64,000 nucleotides of DNA. Origin: an uncultured Selenomonadales bacterium (GTDB taxonomy: Bacteria; Bacillota; Negativicutes; Selenomonadales; Selenomonadaceae). Of this stretch, positions 14,515-23,400 are shown one piece after another (positions within the stretch are counted from its first letter, which is position 1; each line of letters starts with the position of its first letter). The stretch is taken from assembly GCA_946407095.1 (NCBI GenBank), contig CAMJMR010000003.1:27319-91318 (forward strand). Reading direction: 5' to 3'. The notes under the pieces are model-generated. The model made no database searches. It worked only from the letters and a program-made list of their open reading frames with translations, and was not told the DNA's origin. Both the position numbers and the translations under genes were made by a program.

Positions 14515-17500
14515 TCTCGCCCTCCATGAGCTTGACGAGCGCGTCATCGACTTCGCCGCGCGTGCCGACTACGCGAAGAATCCTTTGCCGGGAAAAAAGA
14601 TAGTTGCCCGCATTCGTCTTGCGCAAAATGTTCAGTTCGCAAAGTTCCTCCATGAGCGCGCCGATTTTTTCTTCGGAGGCGGGAAGAATTTCCTTGGCGA
14701 CCAAATCGTAATCGTCGGCGGCTTTGAGGATATCGCGCGGCGAATAGCCTTCGACCTTGTTGACGTTGTAGTAAAGGTAGGCAAGCAGGTTGGCAATCGC
14801 GTGATAGTATTGGTCTCTGCCCAGGCCGAGCGTAATTTCGATTTTGGTCTTGATGTCCTTGGTGAATTCCTTATCGGCGAGAACTTTCTTGATGTGGTCT
14901 TCGCTAATCGTGTAAATCGGCGTGTCGGCGTTGTAGCCCGCGTAGGACGTTTCAAAGAGAGCCTTGACGAGTTTTTCGCAGTAAAGCTGAATCAGACTTG
15001 GGAAGTAGTTCGCGCTTTCCAAAATCGTCAGAATCAGCGAATCTTTGTTGGTGTCGGGGAAGTACAAGCCCAGATAGCGGAGCGGCACTTCCAAAAGCTT
15101 GCGGGCGTCTTCGAGCCCGAACGGCTTAATCGTCAGCGACTTAAGCGTCGGCAGGATGTTGTTGTTGCTCAAAATTTTTTCGCGCTCAAAGCGGATGATG
15201 TTGCGCAAGCCCGCGATAACGAACTTGAAGCGGCTGCCGTTGTGATTGTCCTGCTGAATCTTGGCGAGCGCGGCAATCGGCGCGTAGTTGTCGTCCGCGC
15301 AGGATTCGATAAAGCCGTCCGCCTCGTCGAGCATGAGCAGGAAGTAAGGAATTTTCGTCGGCGTATCGCTTGCCAGACGGTTTTTGATGGCGCGCGTCAA
15401 ATCTTCCCAGTTGTCGGTCTCAAAGGGCTCCGTGAAGAAATTTTTATCGCTAAGCTCTTGGCTGGTGAGGCGCGCGGCTTGCCGATAGTCTTTGTCGAGG
15501 ATGTCGAGATAAATGGCGCGTTCGCCGTCGTGCCCGTCGATTTTCCTGCAAGCCATCTTCAAAAGCGCGGACTTGCCGAGTTGGCGGCCGCCGCAAACGA
15601 TATTGACGCCGCCTTGCCCCGTGACTTCGTTTATTTCGGATTCGCGGCCGATGAACATTTCGGGAGGCAAGGGGACTTTCGGCGACCAGATGTAGGGTTG
15701 GCAGCGGGCGAACGGCATAATCAACGCCATGAGCGTATCGGTGATTCGTTTCGTGCCGAGCTGTTCCGCGCAGTTTTTGAACAGATACATTATCGTCACT
15801 CTGTCGACGATAGCGAAAATTTTCGTCAAGCTTTTGTCGAGCTTAATTTCCTTGGCGAGGCGGCGGCGGGTCGGCAAATCGAGCGCCCAATCGAGGAAAA
15901 CCAGCGTATGCCGGCTGTTGCCAATGTCCTTGAACTTGTCGATAAGATTTTTTTCGTCGTAGCGGCCGAACAGGCACGTCACGCGGAAGCCGTCGACTTC
16001 GGCATCCGAGCCGAACGCCGCTATCGGGTGGCTGTATTTGATTTGACCCGAATCGACAATCCCGACGTGGAAATTTATCGTGTTGGCGGCGGACGAGGGA
16101 ACTTTCTGCACGGTTTGAACGTCGAAGCCGAGCAACTTCAACAGCGCGGTGATTTTGTCTTCGCCGACGGGATTCGTTATCCAATTCTTCACGAGGTTGA
16201 GTTTGTTCTGCGAAACCTTGTTGTGGACGAAAATTTTCTTGGCGAGCAGATTTTCCAGCGAAGAGCCGCTGTCGTAAATTTTTTTGTAGCAGTCGTCGTA
16301 ATCGGCAATGAAGCGGCTCAAGGCGTTGTCTTCGGCGTCGTCGAGTTTTTTGTACAGTTCGCCTTCGCTCAGCTTGAGAATCAGACTTTTGGCGACCGTG
16401 AAGTTTTTCGACGCGATAATCTGTTCAATTTCGTCGACGGCAGCCTTGAGTTCGTTGACGTCAAGATTTTGGGCAACCTGCTTGCAACTTTCAACGGCGG
16501 TCTGCAATTCGACGCGGAGGCTGTCGGCGTAGGCGGCGGCGTTCTTGTTGATGACGCCTTCCCAATGTTTAATGACGCGGAAGAAGACGCCGTAGTTTTT
16601 GCTTTCCTCCGCGTAGGCGTAGCAATTTTCGGCGAGCTGCAAAATTTTTTCCTTTTCGCCTTCGGGCATGACGTCGAATTGACCGTAGCTCTGCGCGAGT
16701 TCGAGCCCGCCGATAAAACTTTCCTTGCGGCCGGGCGCGTCCTTGGCGGCACTGCTTATGCACTTTTTCAAGTCGTAATTCGCCTCAATGAAGGATTCGC
16801 CCTTGCAAGCCTTAAGGTAGTCGTCGAGCAGTTGCGCCGAGCCGAAATCGTCTCCGCCGTTTTCAAAAATCTGTTCGATACACTTTTCGACCTTCGGCAA
16901 CTTCGAGGCGGCGTGCTTTTGAATTTGTTCGAGGATGCCTGCCCGCGTGCCGTCCGAAATGTTCAAGTCGAGTTTCGGCAGATAGTTTTCGTCGAGGATG
17001 ACCTTATCGCCGCACAAAAATTTGATGTAGAAAAATTTATGGTCGAGCGGATTGAACGTGCCCTCCAGCCGCGCAGAAAGTTCTTCGAGCGTCTTGTCGA
17101 CGACGCAAATGCCCGCCGAGGCAATGCCCTTGAAATTTTTGCGAGCGGCTTTGATATTGTCCAGCAGTTGCGAGCGAATTTTTTTGTAAGCTTCGGTGCC
17201 GCTGTCTTCGGTGTTTGCGCTGAAAATTTCCGCGCAGTTCGCCCACGCGCACATTATTTCAATAGCGCGCTCCAAAGTCTTGGTGATATTGTTTTTGAGT
17301 TCGCCCGTCAACTTGCCGGGATTTTTTTTGTCGCAAGCGTTGTCCCAATTTTCGGTTATGAACTGATTGAGCTTGTCTGCGTCGAGATTCACCGCGCTGA
17401 AACCCGCGTCCTCCCTGAGGAAATTCTCCGTCAAATACGTTTCGACGATGCCCAGCGTGTCGGCGGACGTGACTTCGTTCTTATCCTTCATTGCGCGGAA

Positions 17501-19729
17501 AATTTGTCCCAAGTCGCCGTTCTGCGCGAAGATGATTTTCTTCATCCTTATGAACGCTTCGTTGTAAGCCTTGTCGGTCTGGTGCCCTTCAAAGTAGAGC
17601 GTGTAATAATCCTCCGCCGCTTGAATGACTTTGGTAAGATTTTTTTCGGCGGCGGCCTTGTCCTTCGTGCGGTAGTCGGCGTAGTAGTCGATGCCCCGTT
17701 GCATGTTAATCTTGAAGATTTTCAAGTCGTCAATCAGTTCGGCAAGCGGGGGATTGGAACGGACGACGACGAAATTTTTTATAAGGACGCTGAGCGCGGG
17801 CACGCCGTAATCCCTGCTGAAGTCGTTGTAGAACAGCGCGCGCAAGGCGGCCGCCGTTATCAAAGCCTCGTTGAAGGCGTTATCGTCCTCCGAGGACAGG
17901 TACGAAATGGAATCTGCGCGGTAGCCCTCATTGAGCAGCGGGTCGTCGAGCGCGAACGCCAATTGCCGATACAGCGGCTCCAAGTCTTCGCGCTCCAAGC
18001 TGACGGCTTTAAGGTAAGCGGTCGCGCAGTAGAATTTTTTATCCAGCAACATTTTGCGGACGACAGGCCAAAATTCTTCGTCGTTGCCCGCGTCTGACAA
18101 AAATTCTTCGGGCGGCTCCGCGTCTTCAATTTCCTCCGGCGCGTCCTGTTCGTCGACGGGTTCGGTGTCGTCGTCGTCAACGGGCGGCTCTTCGTCGGTC
18201 GAGTCGTCGTCAATTTCGTCAACGGGCGGCTCTTCGTCGTCAAAGTCGTCATCTTCGACGGGCGTGAAAAATTCTTCGGGCGAAATGGTTTCCTCCGTGC
18301 CTTCCAAGTAAAAAACGTCGTCGGCCGCCGAATAGAAGTAAACGTCGACGTAGGTCGGAATTTCCTCCGCCAAAACCGTTTTGAGCGCGGTGAAAACCCT
18401 TTCGGCGTGACCGAGCGTCAAACCCGCCACAATCACGCGGTCGAAGCCTCTGGTCATTTCGCTCAAGTACTGCCGCAACTTTTTCAGGAACTTGTCGCAT
18501 TCGTCGAAGTCATCCCAGAAACAGCCGAGCATCAAGACGCGCTCATCGCCGACACGGAATTTTTCTCTGAAGGCTTGCGCATAAAAATCGACGGCAACGA
18601 AATTTTTATCGGACTCCTTTTCGTAGGCGTTGAGCCGGAAGTAAATCGCGCGCGTCAAAGCAATTCGCGCATCCTCCGCCAGATAGTTCGTGACGGCGGG
18701 GAAGCCCTTGTGCCCTTTGGTTATCGAATTGATGAATTTTTTGCCGCCGTCGCTGCGCATGAAGTCGGAAAACTTTTTCGTCATGCCGTAGAAGCCGCCG
18801 AGGTCTCCGAAGGTAAATTTTTGCAAGTAGCCTTTGTTAAGCAGGAACTGCGCGGCGTTTTCAAATTCTTCAGGCGTGAACTTTTTGGGCGGCGTGACCG
18901 AAAACGCAACGCAACTGCGCGAGGCCGCCATCAAAAGCAACGGCTGCAGAGAACCCGTGTCGCCGAATTCCGCCTTGAAACGCTTGGCGGAAAATTCTTT
19001 GTCGCGGTCTCTTTTGTCGACGGAAAAACTTTCTTCCCACGGCGCAAAATCTTCGTCGGACAGGAGGGCATTGCTTTCGCGCAGGGCTTTGACGAAATCG
19101 CTTTCGGCGGGCTCTTCCGGAACAATTTCTTTAACCTCCGTCGCCGCCGCCTCTTCGACGGGCTCATTCGTGCTGTGAATCAATTCTCCGTCGAAAAGCC
19201 CCGCTCCGATAAAATCTGCGCTGAAGAAATTCAACAGCTCTTGAGTCGCCGAAATTTTCGCGCCCGTAGTCGGCGCATTCATTGCGTCGATAAATTTTGC
19301 GTAAGGCTCGGCGGCATTCTCGTTGAAGTTCTTCTTGCCGAACAATGCCTGCAATTTTTTCAGATGCCGCGTCAATTCCTTTTGATATTCGGGATTGTCG
19401 GTGACCAAATCCAAAAACTTCCGTGCGCGTCCGAAAACGCTCGTCTCCAGAATTTTGACTTCCGCCTCGTGTAAAAGCCGCTCCATTTCCCCGAAACTTT
19501 CGGGCGGCGGCTCCTGTAGCACTTCGCCGTACAAACCGTAACATGATTTCTGCTCCGCTATCAGCCGCGTCAAAAAGTCTCGCGTCGCGTTTAATCGCCC
19601 GAAGTTCAAAAATTTTTCCTCGTCGATGTCTTCGGTCAGCAATGAAAAATTTTCTTTGACAAATGCGCCGATTGTTCGCAATTCGTTCAGCGTCTCGCGG
19701 ATGTCGTTGATTGTCTTCAGTCGTTCCAT
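14507..19729 (-). CDS. giant multidomain ATPase (STAND/ORC-like AAA), 1740 residues
   Basis: A very large soluble protein. Parts in order: helical N-terminal region (1-200); a mixed region to about 480; a striking Asp/Glu/Pro-rich linker (about 486-546); a long helical, TPR-like region (about 550-1160); and an alpha/beta domain (about 1170-1330, KLLGFDVQTVQKVPSSAANT). It ends with an AAA/ORC-type ATPase module. This has the entry motif FIGRESEIN, P-loop GGRQLGKSALL near residue 1378, Walker B LLMLDEADGF near 1464 and a terminal winged-helix-like part. It is the first gene of the operon and is followed with overlap by a HEPN-motif protein. The size and module order resemble STAND-type immune sensors. 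No ligand or homologue is known to me. Confidence 0.7.
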   Translation of the reverse strand: MERLKTINDIRETLNELRTIGAFVKENFSLLTEDIDEEKFLNFGRLNATRDFLTRLIAEQKSCYGLYGEVLQEPPPESFGEMERLLHEAEVKILETSVFGRARKFLDLVTDNPEYQKELTRHLKKLQALFGKKNFNENAAEPYAKFIDAMNAPTTGAKISATQELLNFFSADFIGAGLFDGELIHSTNEPVEEAAATEVKEIVPEEPAESDFVKALRESNALLSDEDFAPWEESFSVDKRDRDKEFSAKRFKAEFGDTGSLQPLLLMAASRSCVAFSVTPPKKFTPEEFENAAQFLLNKGYLQKFTFGDLGGFYGMTKKFSDFMRSDGGKKFINSITKGHKGFPAVTNYLAEDARIALTRAIYFRLNAYEKESDKNFVAVDFYAQAFREKFRVGDERVLMLGCFWDDFDECDKFLKKLRQYLSEMTRGFDRVIVAGLTLGHAERVFTALKTVLAEEIPTYVDVYFYSAADDVFYLEGTEETISPEEFFTPVEDDDFDDEEPPVDEIDDDSTDEEPPVDDDDTEPVDEQDAPEEIEDAEPPEEFLSDAGNDEEFWPVVRKMLLDKKFYCATAYLKAVSLEREDLEPLYRQLAFALDDPLLNEGYRADSISYLSSEDDNAFNEALITAAALRALFYNDFSRDYGVPALSVLIKNFVVVRSNPPLAELIDDLKIFKINMQRGIDYYADYRTKDKAAAEKNLTKVIQAAEDYYTLYFEGHQTDKAYNEAFIRMKKIIFAQNGDLGQIFRAMKDKNEVTSADTLGIVETYLTENFLREDAGFSAVNLDADKLNQFITENWDNACDKKNPGKLTGELKNNITKTLERAIEIMCAWANCAEIFSANTEDSGTEAYKKIRSQLLDNIKAARKNFKGIASAGICVVDKTLEELSARLEGTFNPLDHKFFYIKFLCGDKVILDENYLPKLDLNISDGTRAGILEQIQKHAASKLPKVEKCIEQIFENGGDDFGSAQLLDDYLKACKGESFIEANYDLKKCISSAAKDAPGRKESFIGGLELAQSYGQFDVMPEGEKEKILQLAENCYAYAEESKNYGVFFRVIKHWEGVINKNAAAYADSLRVELQTAVESCKQVAQNLDVNELKAAVDEIEQIIASKNFTVAKSLILKLSEGELYKKLDDAEDNALSRFIADYDDCYKKIYDSGSSLENLLAKKIFVHNKVSQNKLNLVKNWITNPVGEDKITALLKLLGFDVQTVQKVPSSAANTINFHVGIVDSGQIKYSHPIAAFGSDAEVDGFRVTCLFGRYDEKNLIDKFKDIGNSRHTLVFLDWALDLPTRRRLAKEIKLDKSLTKIFAIVDRVTIMYLFKNCAEQLGTKRITDTLMALIMPFARCQPYIWSPKVPLPPEMFIGRESEINEVTGQGGVNIVCGGRQLGKSALLKMACRKIDGHDGERAIYLDILDKDYRQAARLTSQELSDKNFFTEPFETDNWEDLTRAIKNRLASDTPTKIPYFLLMLDEADGFIESCADDNYAPIAALAKIQQDNHNGSRFKFVIAGLRNIIRFEREKILSNNNILPTLKSLTIKPFGLEDARKLLEVPLRYLGLYFPDTNKDSLILTILESANYFPSLIQLYCEKLVKALFETSYAGYNADTPIYTISEDHIKKVLADKEFTKDIKTKIEITLGLGRDQYYHAIANLLAYLYYNVNKVEGYSPRDILKAADDYDLVAKEILPASEEKIGALMEELCELNILRKTNAGNYLFSRQRILRVVGTRGEVDDALVKLMEGENG

Positions 19730-19753
19730 GATTGCACCCCTCCCAAAAAATTT

Positions 19754-20647
19754 TCACAAATGCGCCTTCAAAAACTGCGTCATGACGTTGAAAACCTCCT
19801 CCTGTTGCCAATAGATGTCGGCGTGATTCGCGCCCGGTATCAAATAAAATTCCGCCTCGACGCCTTGAGTTCTTAACGCTTGGAAAAGCAATTCGGATTG
19901 CGCGGGCGAAACGACTTTGTCGGCCGTGCCGTGCATGATTAGCATCGGCGCGGAATTTTTTGTTATGTAGTTGATTGGATTGGCGGCGGCCGCCGCTCGC
20001 GGATTGAATACAATGCCTCCGTCGACGCCTCCGAAGGCCGGCACGCCGTTGACGAACAGCGAAGTCACAGAGCCCGCCGAATTGTACTGATTTTTTATTT
20101 CGGGCGGAAAAGTCGCCGCGATTTGCGTCAAGTCCGAAATGCCGTACAAGTCTATCGCCGCCAAAATTTCGCTTGAGTGATTGAGATTGTCGCCGACGTT
20201 GAAGATTTTCGCTCCGTTGGTCACCGCCGCGAACGCCGCAAGGTAGCCGCCCGCGCTGTCGCCCACGAGGCAAATTTTTTCCGCGTTGACGTTGAATCTT
20301 GGCGCGTTCGCCTTAAGGAAACGAATCGCCGCCTTGACGTCCTCAATCGGTTGCGGGAAGCGGGCATTGGGCACCGTGCGATAGTTTATGCTCGCCACGA
20401 CGAAATTTTTTTCGGCAAGGTGCATACGCAGTTGCGGCAGGCGCGCTCTGTTCGACGAGATGAAGCCGCCGCCCGTCACGAAGATAACGGCGGGCAATTT
20501 CCCTGCCACTTCCGGTATCAGCAAGTCCATTTGCAAAAGATGATTCGGCTTTTCGAACGTCGGCACTTGCGCGTAAACGACGTCGGGCACCGAATGGATT
20601 TTCGGACGCCGCAGCGTCACGTTGAGGATTTTGCTTTCGTAAATCAT
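19754..20647 (-). CDS. alpha/beta-hydrolase, carboxylesterase/lipase-like
   Basis: A 297-residue hydrolase of the BD-FAE/hormone-sensitive-lipase-like group. The oxyanion motif is GGGF (in VTGGGFISS), the nucleophile is Ser in VGDSAGGYLAA, the acid is Asp in MHGTADKVV, and the final His is in GANHADIY. There is no signal peptide, so it is probably cytoplasmic; the substrate is likely a short acyl or sugar ester. I chose ATG 20647 behind GGTGG. A longer frame to 20710 is made of repeat DNA. The gene lies between the liv operon and the giant ATPase, about 95 bases after livF. Confidence 0.8.
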   Translation of the reverse strand: MIYESKILNVTLRRPKIHSVPDVVYAQVPTFEKPNHLLQMDLLIPEVAGKLPAVIFVTGGGFISSNRARLPQLRMHLAEKNFVVASINYRTVPNARFPQPIEDVKAAIRFLKANAPRFNVNAEKICLVGDSAGGYLAAFAAVTNGAKIFNVGDNLNHSSEILAAIDLYGISDLTQIAATFPPEIKNQYNSAGSVTSLFVNGVPAFGGVDGGIVFNPRAAAAANPINYITKNSAPMLIMHGTADKVVSPAQSELLFQALRTQGVEAEFYLIPGANHADIYWQQEEVFNVMTQFLKAHL

Positions 20648-20673
20648 TTCAACCACCCAAATAAGCTTTGCGA

Positions 20674-20740
20674 CCGCTTTAAAAGCGGCGGAAAAGCGGA
20701 CGCGTCTCAACGTTGCGCCGATTGAAACTAATCACCCGCG
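20674..20740. repeat. CCGCTTTAAAAGCGG palindrome plus 45-base repeat
   Basis: A perfect 15-base palindrome-like hairpin at 20674-20688, followed by the 45-base unit (20696-20740) also found at 2631-2674. It fills the gap between livF and the esterase gene. Confidence 0.65.
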
Positions 20741-20742
20741 CC

Positions 20743-21453
20743 TTAACCGCCGAGGTAAGCTTTGCGAATGTCTTCGCTTGCGGCGAGTTCCTTGGCGTCG
20801 CCGCTGATTGTGATTCGTCCCGTCTCCAAAACGTAAGCGCGATTGGCTATCGACAACGCCATATTGGCATTCTGTTCGACGAGCAAAACCGTCGTGCCCG
20901 TCTTGTTGATGTCGACTATGATGTTGAAAATTTCTTTGATTAAAAGCGGCGCGAGCCCCATGCTTGGCTCATCCATAAGCAAAAGTTTCGGACGACTCAT
21001 AAGGGCGCGACCCATCGCGAGCATTTGCTGTTCGCCGCCGGATAACGTCCCCGCCAGTTGCAGGCGACGTTCCTCCAGGCGCGGGAAGCGTCCGAAGACC
21101 ATTTTCATATCGGCTTGAATTTCGTCCTTGTCGTTGCGCGTGAAGGCTCCGAGTTCCAGATTTTCAAGCACGGTCATTTCCGCGAAGATGCGCCGACCTT
21201 CGGGCACTTGCGATATTCCTTCGTGAACGATTTTATGGGCGGGCATTCCCGCGATATTTTTGCCGAGGAATTTTATTTCGCCGGTCTTGGGCTTGAGCAG
21301 TCCCGAAATTGTCCTCAACGTCGTCGATTTGCCTGCGCCGTTCGCTCCTATCAGCGTGACGATTTCGCCCTCGTCGACCGCAAGGCTTATGCCCTTTATC
21401 GCGTGAATTGCGCCGTAGTAAACGTTAATGTCTTTGACTTCAAGCATTGCCAT
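20743..21453 (-). CDS. livF: branched-chain amino acid ABC transporter ATPase LivF
   Basis: One of the two ATPases that power LivH-LivM import of leucine, isoleucine and valine. Walker A GANGAGKST, signature LSGGEQQ, Walker B LLLMDEPSMGL and the family end AYLGG are all present. The length of 236 residues is typical of LivF, which is shorter than LivG. ATG 21453 follows AGGAG with eight bases between; an in-frame TTG two codons earlier is less likely. It is the last gene of the liv operon and is separated from livG by the acetyltransferase gene. Confidence 0.93.
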   Translation of the reverse strand: MAMLEVKDINVYYGAIHAIKGISLAVDEGEIVTLIGANGAGKSTTLRTISGLLKPKTGEIKFLGKNIAGMPAHKIVHEGISQVPEGRRIFAEMTVLENLELGAFTRNDKDEIQADMKMVFGRFPRLEERRLQLAGTLSGGEQQMLAMGRALMSRPKLLLMDEPSMGLAPLLIKEIFNIIVDINKTGTTVLLVEQNANMALSIANRAYVLETGRITISGDAKELAASEDIRKAYLGG

Positions 21454-21464
21454 AAGCAAAACTC

Positions 21465-22410
21465 CTATCTGTCGTGCAGAGCGACGAATCGCTCAATGTC
21501 ATTGAAATACTTAAAGTTGTCGTATATCTTGTCGAGACTCCAATCCCACCACTTGATGCGCAAAAGAGCTTCGATAACGTCGGGCGGGAAACGATATTTG
21601 ATAACCTGCGCGGGGTTGCCGCCGACAATGGCATAGGGCGGCACGTTCTTGACGACAACGCTGTCAGAGGCGATAACCGCGCCGTCCCCGACAGTCAGCG
21701 GCTTTGAAGGCTTTGTCGATTTCAAAATGCTGCCGCGTCCAATCCACACGTCGTTGCCGATTAGAATTTTGCATGTTCCCTGCGGCGGACGAAATTCGGC
21801 GGGAACTTTCCAATCAAAAATGCCGTTGAGAGTCGAATACACCTTGCGGTAATTGTGAGAGTAATTTTGCCCCAAAGAAAATATCATGTCACTTGCAAGG
21901 GAAGAAAAATTTCCAACACATATCAAACCGTTTCCTTTAATGGCGGCATTCACTTGGAGAAAACTTTTTATACCGGATATGAATTTTGAATTACTGTTTG
22001 TAAATTTGTAAATCTGTGGATAAACTGAACGTGAATTAACATCAAAAGAATTTTTAACCGTAATGCCGTAAGCGACGCCCTCCTTGACGAGGCGCGGAAA
22101 GTCGAGATTTGGGACTTGGAAAGCTCTGCCGTCGATGATTCGGTTGCGCGGAATGCCTTGCGCCTCCAAAAATTTCATTCGGTCGTAAAAATTTTGGTTG
22201 GAAGAAATTATCGCCAGCTCAAAGTTCAGCGGTTGATTAACCCCCCCCCCCACGCGATTGTCCGTCGGCAGGAACGAGACGGATGCCGTTGTTTTCCAAG
22301 ACGGCGTAGGCGACGATGTCAAGGTTACCGCGCTGAACTTCGCGGGCATAGTAGGGCTGAAGTTCGTTGAACATGTCGTCGACGCCGAAAATCAAAGTCT
22401 TGTACGCCAT
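21465..22410 (-). pseudogene. hexapeptide O-acetyltransferase, split by a poly-G frameshift (phase-variable candidate)
   Basis: The gene starts at ATG 22410, overlapping the livG stop by one base, behind GGAGG. It reads MAYKTLIFGVDDMFNELQPY and on to VPADGQSRGGGG, then stops just after an 11-base C tract on the plus strand (22241-22251; G11 in the gene). The remaining 280 codons continue in another frame: VNQPLNFELAIISSNQNFYD, then a left-handed beta-helix acetyltransferase domain (GNDVWIGRGSILK, VGDGAVIASDSVV, GGNPAQVI). A tract of 10 or 13 G would join them. The full protein resembles CatB-like surface-sugar acetyltransferases. Either it is switched off by slippage, or the tract length is a sequencing error. 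Confidence 0.8.
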
Positions 22411-23192
22411 CAGTTAATCGCCTCCGCTCCAAGGTAGGCTCGAATGACTTCGGGGTTGTTCTGAATTTCGGCGGGCGTGCCGTCAGCGATAATCATGCCG
22501 TATTCCAAAACGTAAATCCGCTCGCATATGCCCATGACAAGGCTCATGTCGTGTTCGATTAAAAGCACCGTCAAGCCGAACTGCTTGCGAATCCAGCGAA
22601 TCATTTCCATAAGCTCCTGCGTCTCTTGAGGATTCATGCCGGCGGCGGGCTCGTCCAAAAGCAAAAGCTTGGGCTTGGCGGCAAGCGCGCGCGCTATCTC
22701 CAATCGACGCTGTGCACCGTAAGGAAGATTTTTCGCGACCTCGTAGGCGTGCTCGTCCAGCTTGAAAATTTTCAGCAGGTTAAGCGCGTCGTCAGTGATA
22801 GATTTCTCCTCGCCGAAGTAGCGACCCATACGCAAGACAGTTTCCAGCAAGCCGTACTTAACGTGGCAGTGGTAAGCGATTTTGACGTTGTCCAAGACGC
22901 TAAGCTCGCTGAAAAGGCGAATGTTTTGGAAGGTGCGCGCAATGCCCCGCGTCGTAATTTCGTAAGGCTTGAGTCCGACCAATGATTTGCCGTCGAAGGT
23001 AATTTCGCCCGTCGTGGGCTTGTAGACGCCTGTTATCAAGTTGAACGCCGTCGTCTTGCCCGCGCCGTTCGGTCCGATTAATCCGATAAGCTCGCCCCTG
23101 TCAATGTAAATGTTGAAGTCCGAAACCGCCTTGAGTCCGCCGAAGACCTCCGACACGTCGACCGTTTCAAGCAAATGTTTATTGTCCGCCAA
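22410..23192 (-). CDS. livG: branched-chain amino acid ABC transporter ATPase LivG
   Basis: The second transporter ATPase. Walker A GPNGAGKTT, the Q-loop segment RTFQNIRLF, the signature region NLPYGAQRRLEIARAL and Walker B LLLLDEPAAGMNP are typical of LivG. I prefer the TTG start at 23192 because GGGAGG lies 11 bases upstream. A TTG at 23228 is in the same frame but has GGAGG only three bases away. The gene overlaps the 73-residue gene upstream and the acetyltransferase gene downstream, so the liv genes are translationally coupled. Confidence 0.92.
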   Translation of the reverse strand: MADNKHLLETVDVSEVFGGLKAVSDFNIYIDRGELIGLIGPNGAGKTTAFNLITGVYKPTTGEITFDGKSLVGLKPYEITTRGIARTFQNIRLFSELSVLDNVKIAYHCHVKYGLLETVLRMGRYFGEEKSITDDALNLLKIFKLDEHAYEVAKNLPYGAQRRLEIARALAAKPKLLLLDEPAAGMNPQETQELMEMIRWIRKQFGLTVLLIEHDMSLVMGICERIYVLEYGMIIADGTPAEIQNNPEVIRAYLGAEAIN

Positions 23193-23400
23193 CTTTCGCG
23201 TCGCCTCCCTCGCCGACAAGATTTTCAACTTCCTCCATCAACGCCAAATCTTCCTCGACTCGCTCAATCAATCGCTCCTGCCGATTCGTATCGACGTTAA
23301 GCAACTCGCAAACGTTTTCTAAAATCTTCAAGACCGTCGCCGCCTTGTCATCGGGAATGCTCGCGATTAGGGCGATAGCCTCCAACTTAGCCTTCGTCAC
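23179..23400 (-). CDS. small helical protein inside the liv operon
   Basis: I do not recognise it. The 73 residues are mostly helical and acidic, with a heptad-like segment (LKILENVCELLNVDTNRQER). GTG start with AAAGGAGGC six bases upstream, overlapping the livM stop by four bases (GTGA). The stop overlaps the livG start. Coupling on both sides and a strong ribosome site say it is translated. It may assist transporter assembly, but nothing in the sequence shows this. Confidence 0.6.
   Translation of the reverse strand: MTKAKLEAIALIASIPDDKAATVLKILENVCELLNVDTNRQERLIERVEEDLALMEEVENLVGEGGDAKVGGQ

Noticed and set aside
14453..18097. A 1214-codon open frame on the plus strand opposite the giant ATPase
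   Set aside because: It is fully antisense to a gene with clear ATPase motifs. Its translation has no recognisable domain, and its openness follows from the codon use of the minus-strand gene.
18054..18311. Ser-rich plus-strand frame that looks like a low-complexity surface protein
   Set aside because: It is the complement of the Asp/Glu-rich linker of the giant ATPase.
20648..20710. N-terminal extension of the esterase
   Set aside because: These codons come from the CCGCTTTAAAAGCGG repeat; the ATG at 20647 has the ribosome site.
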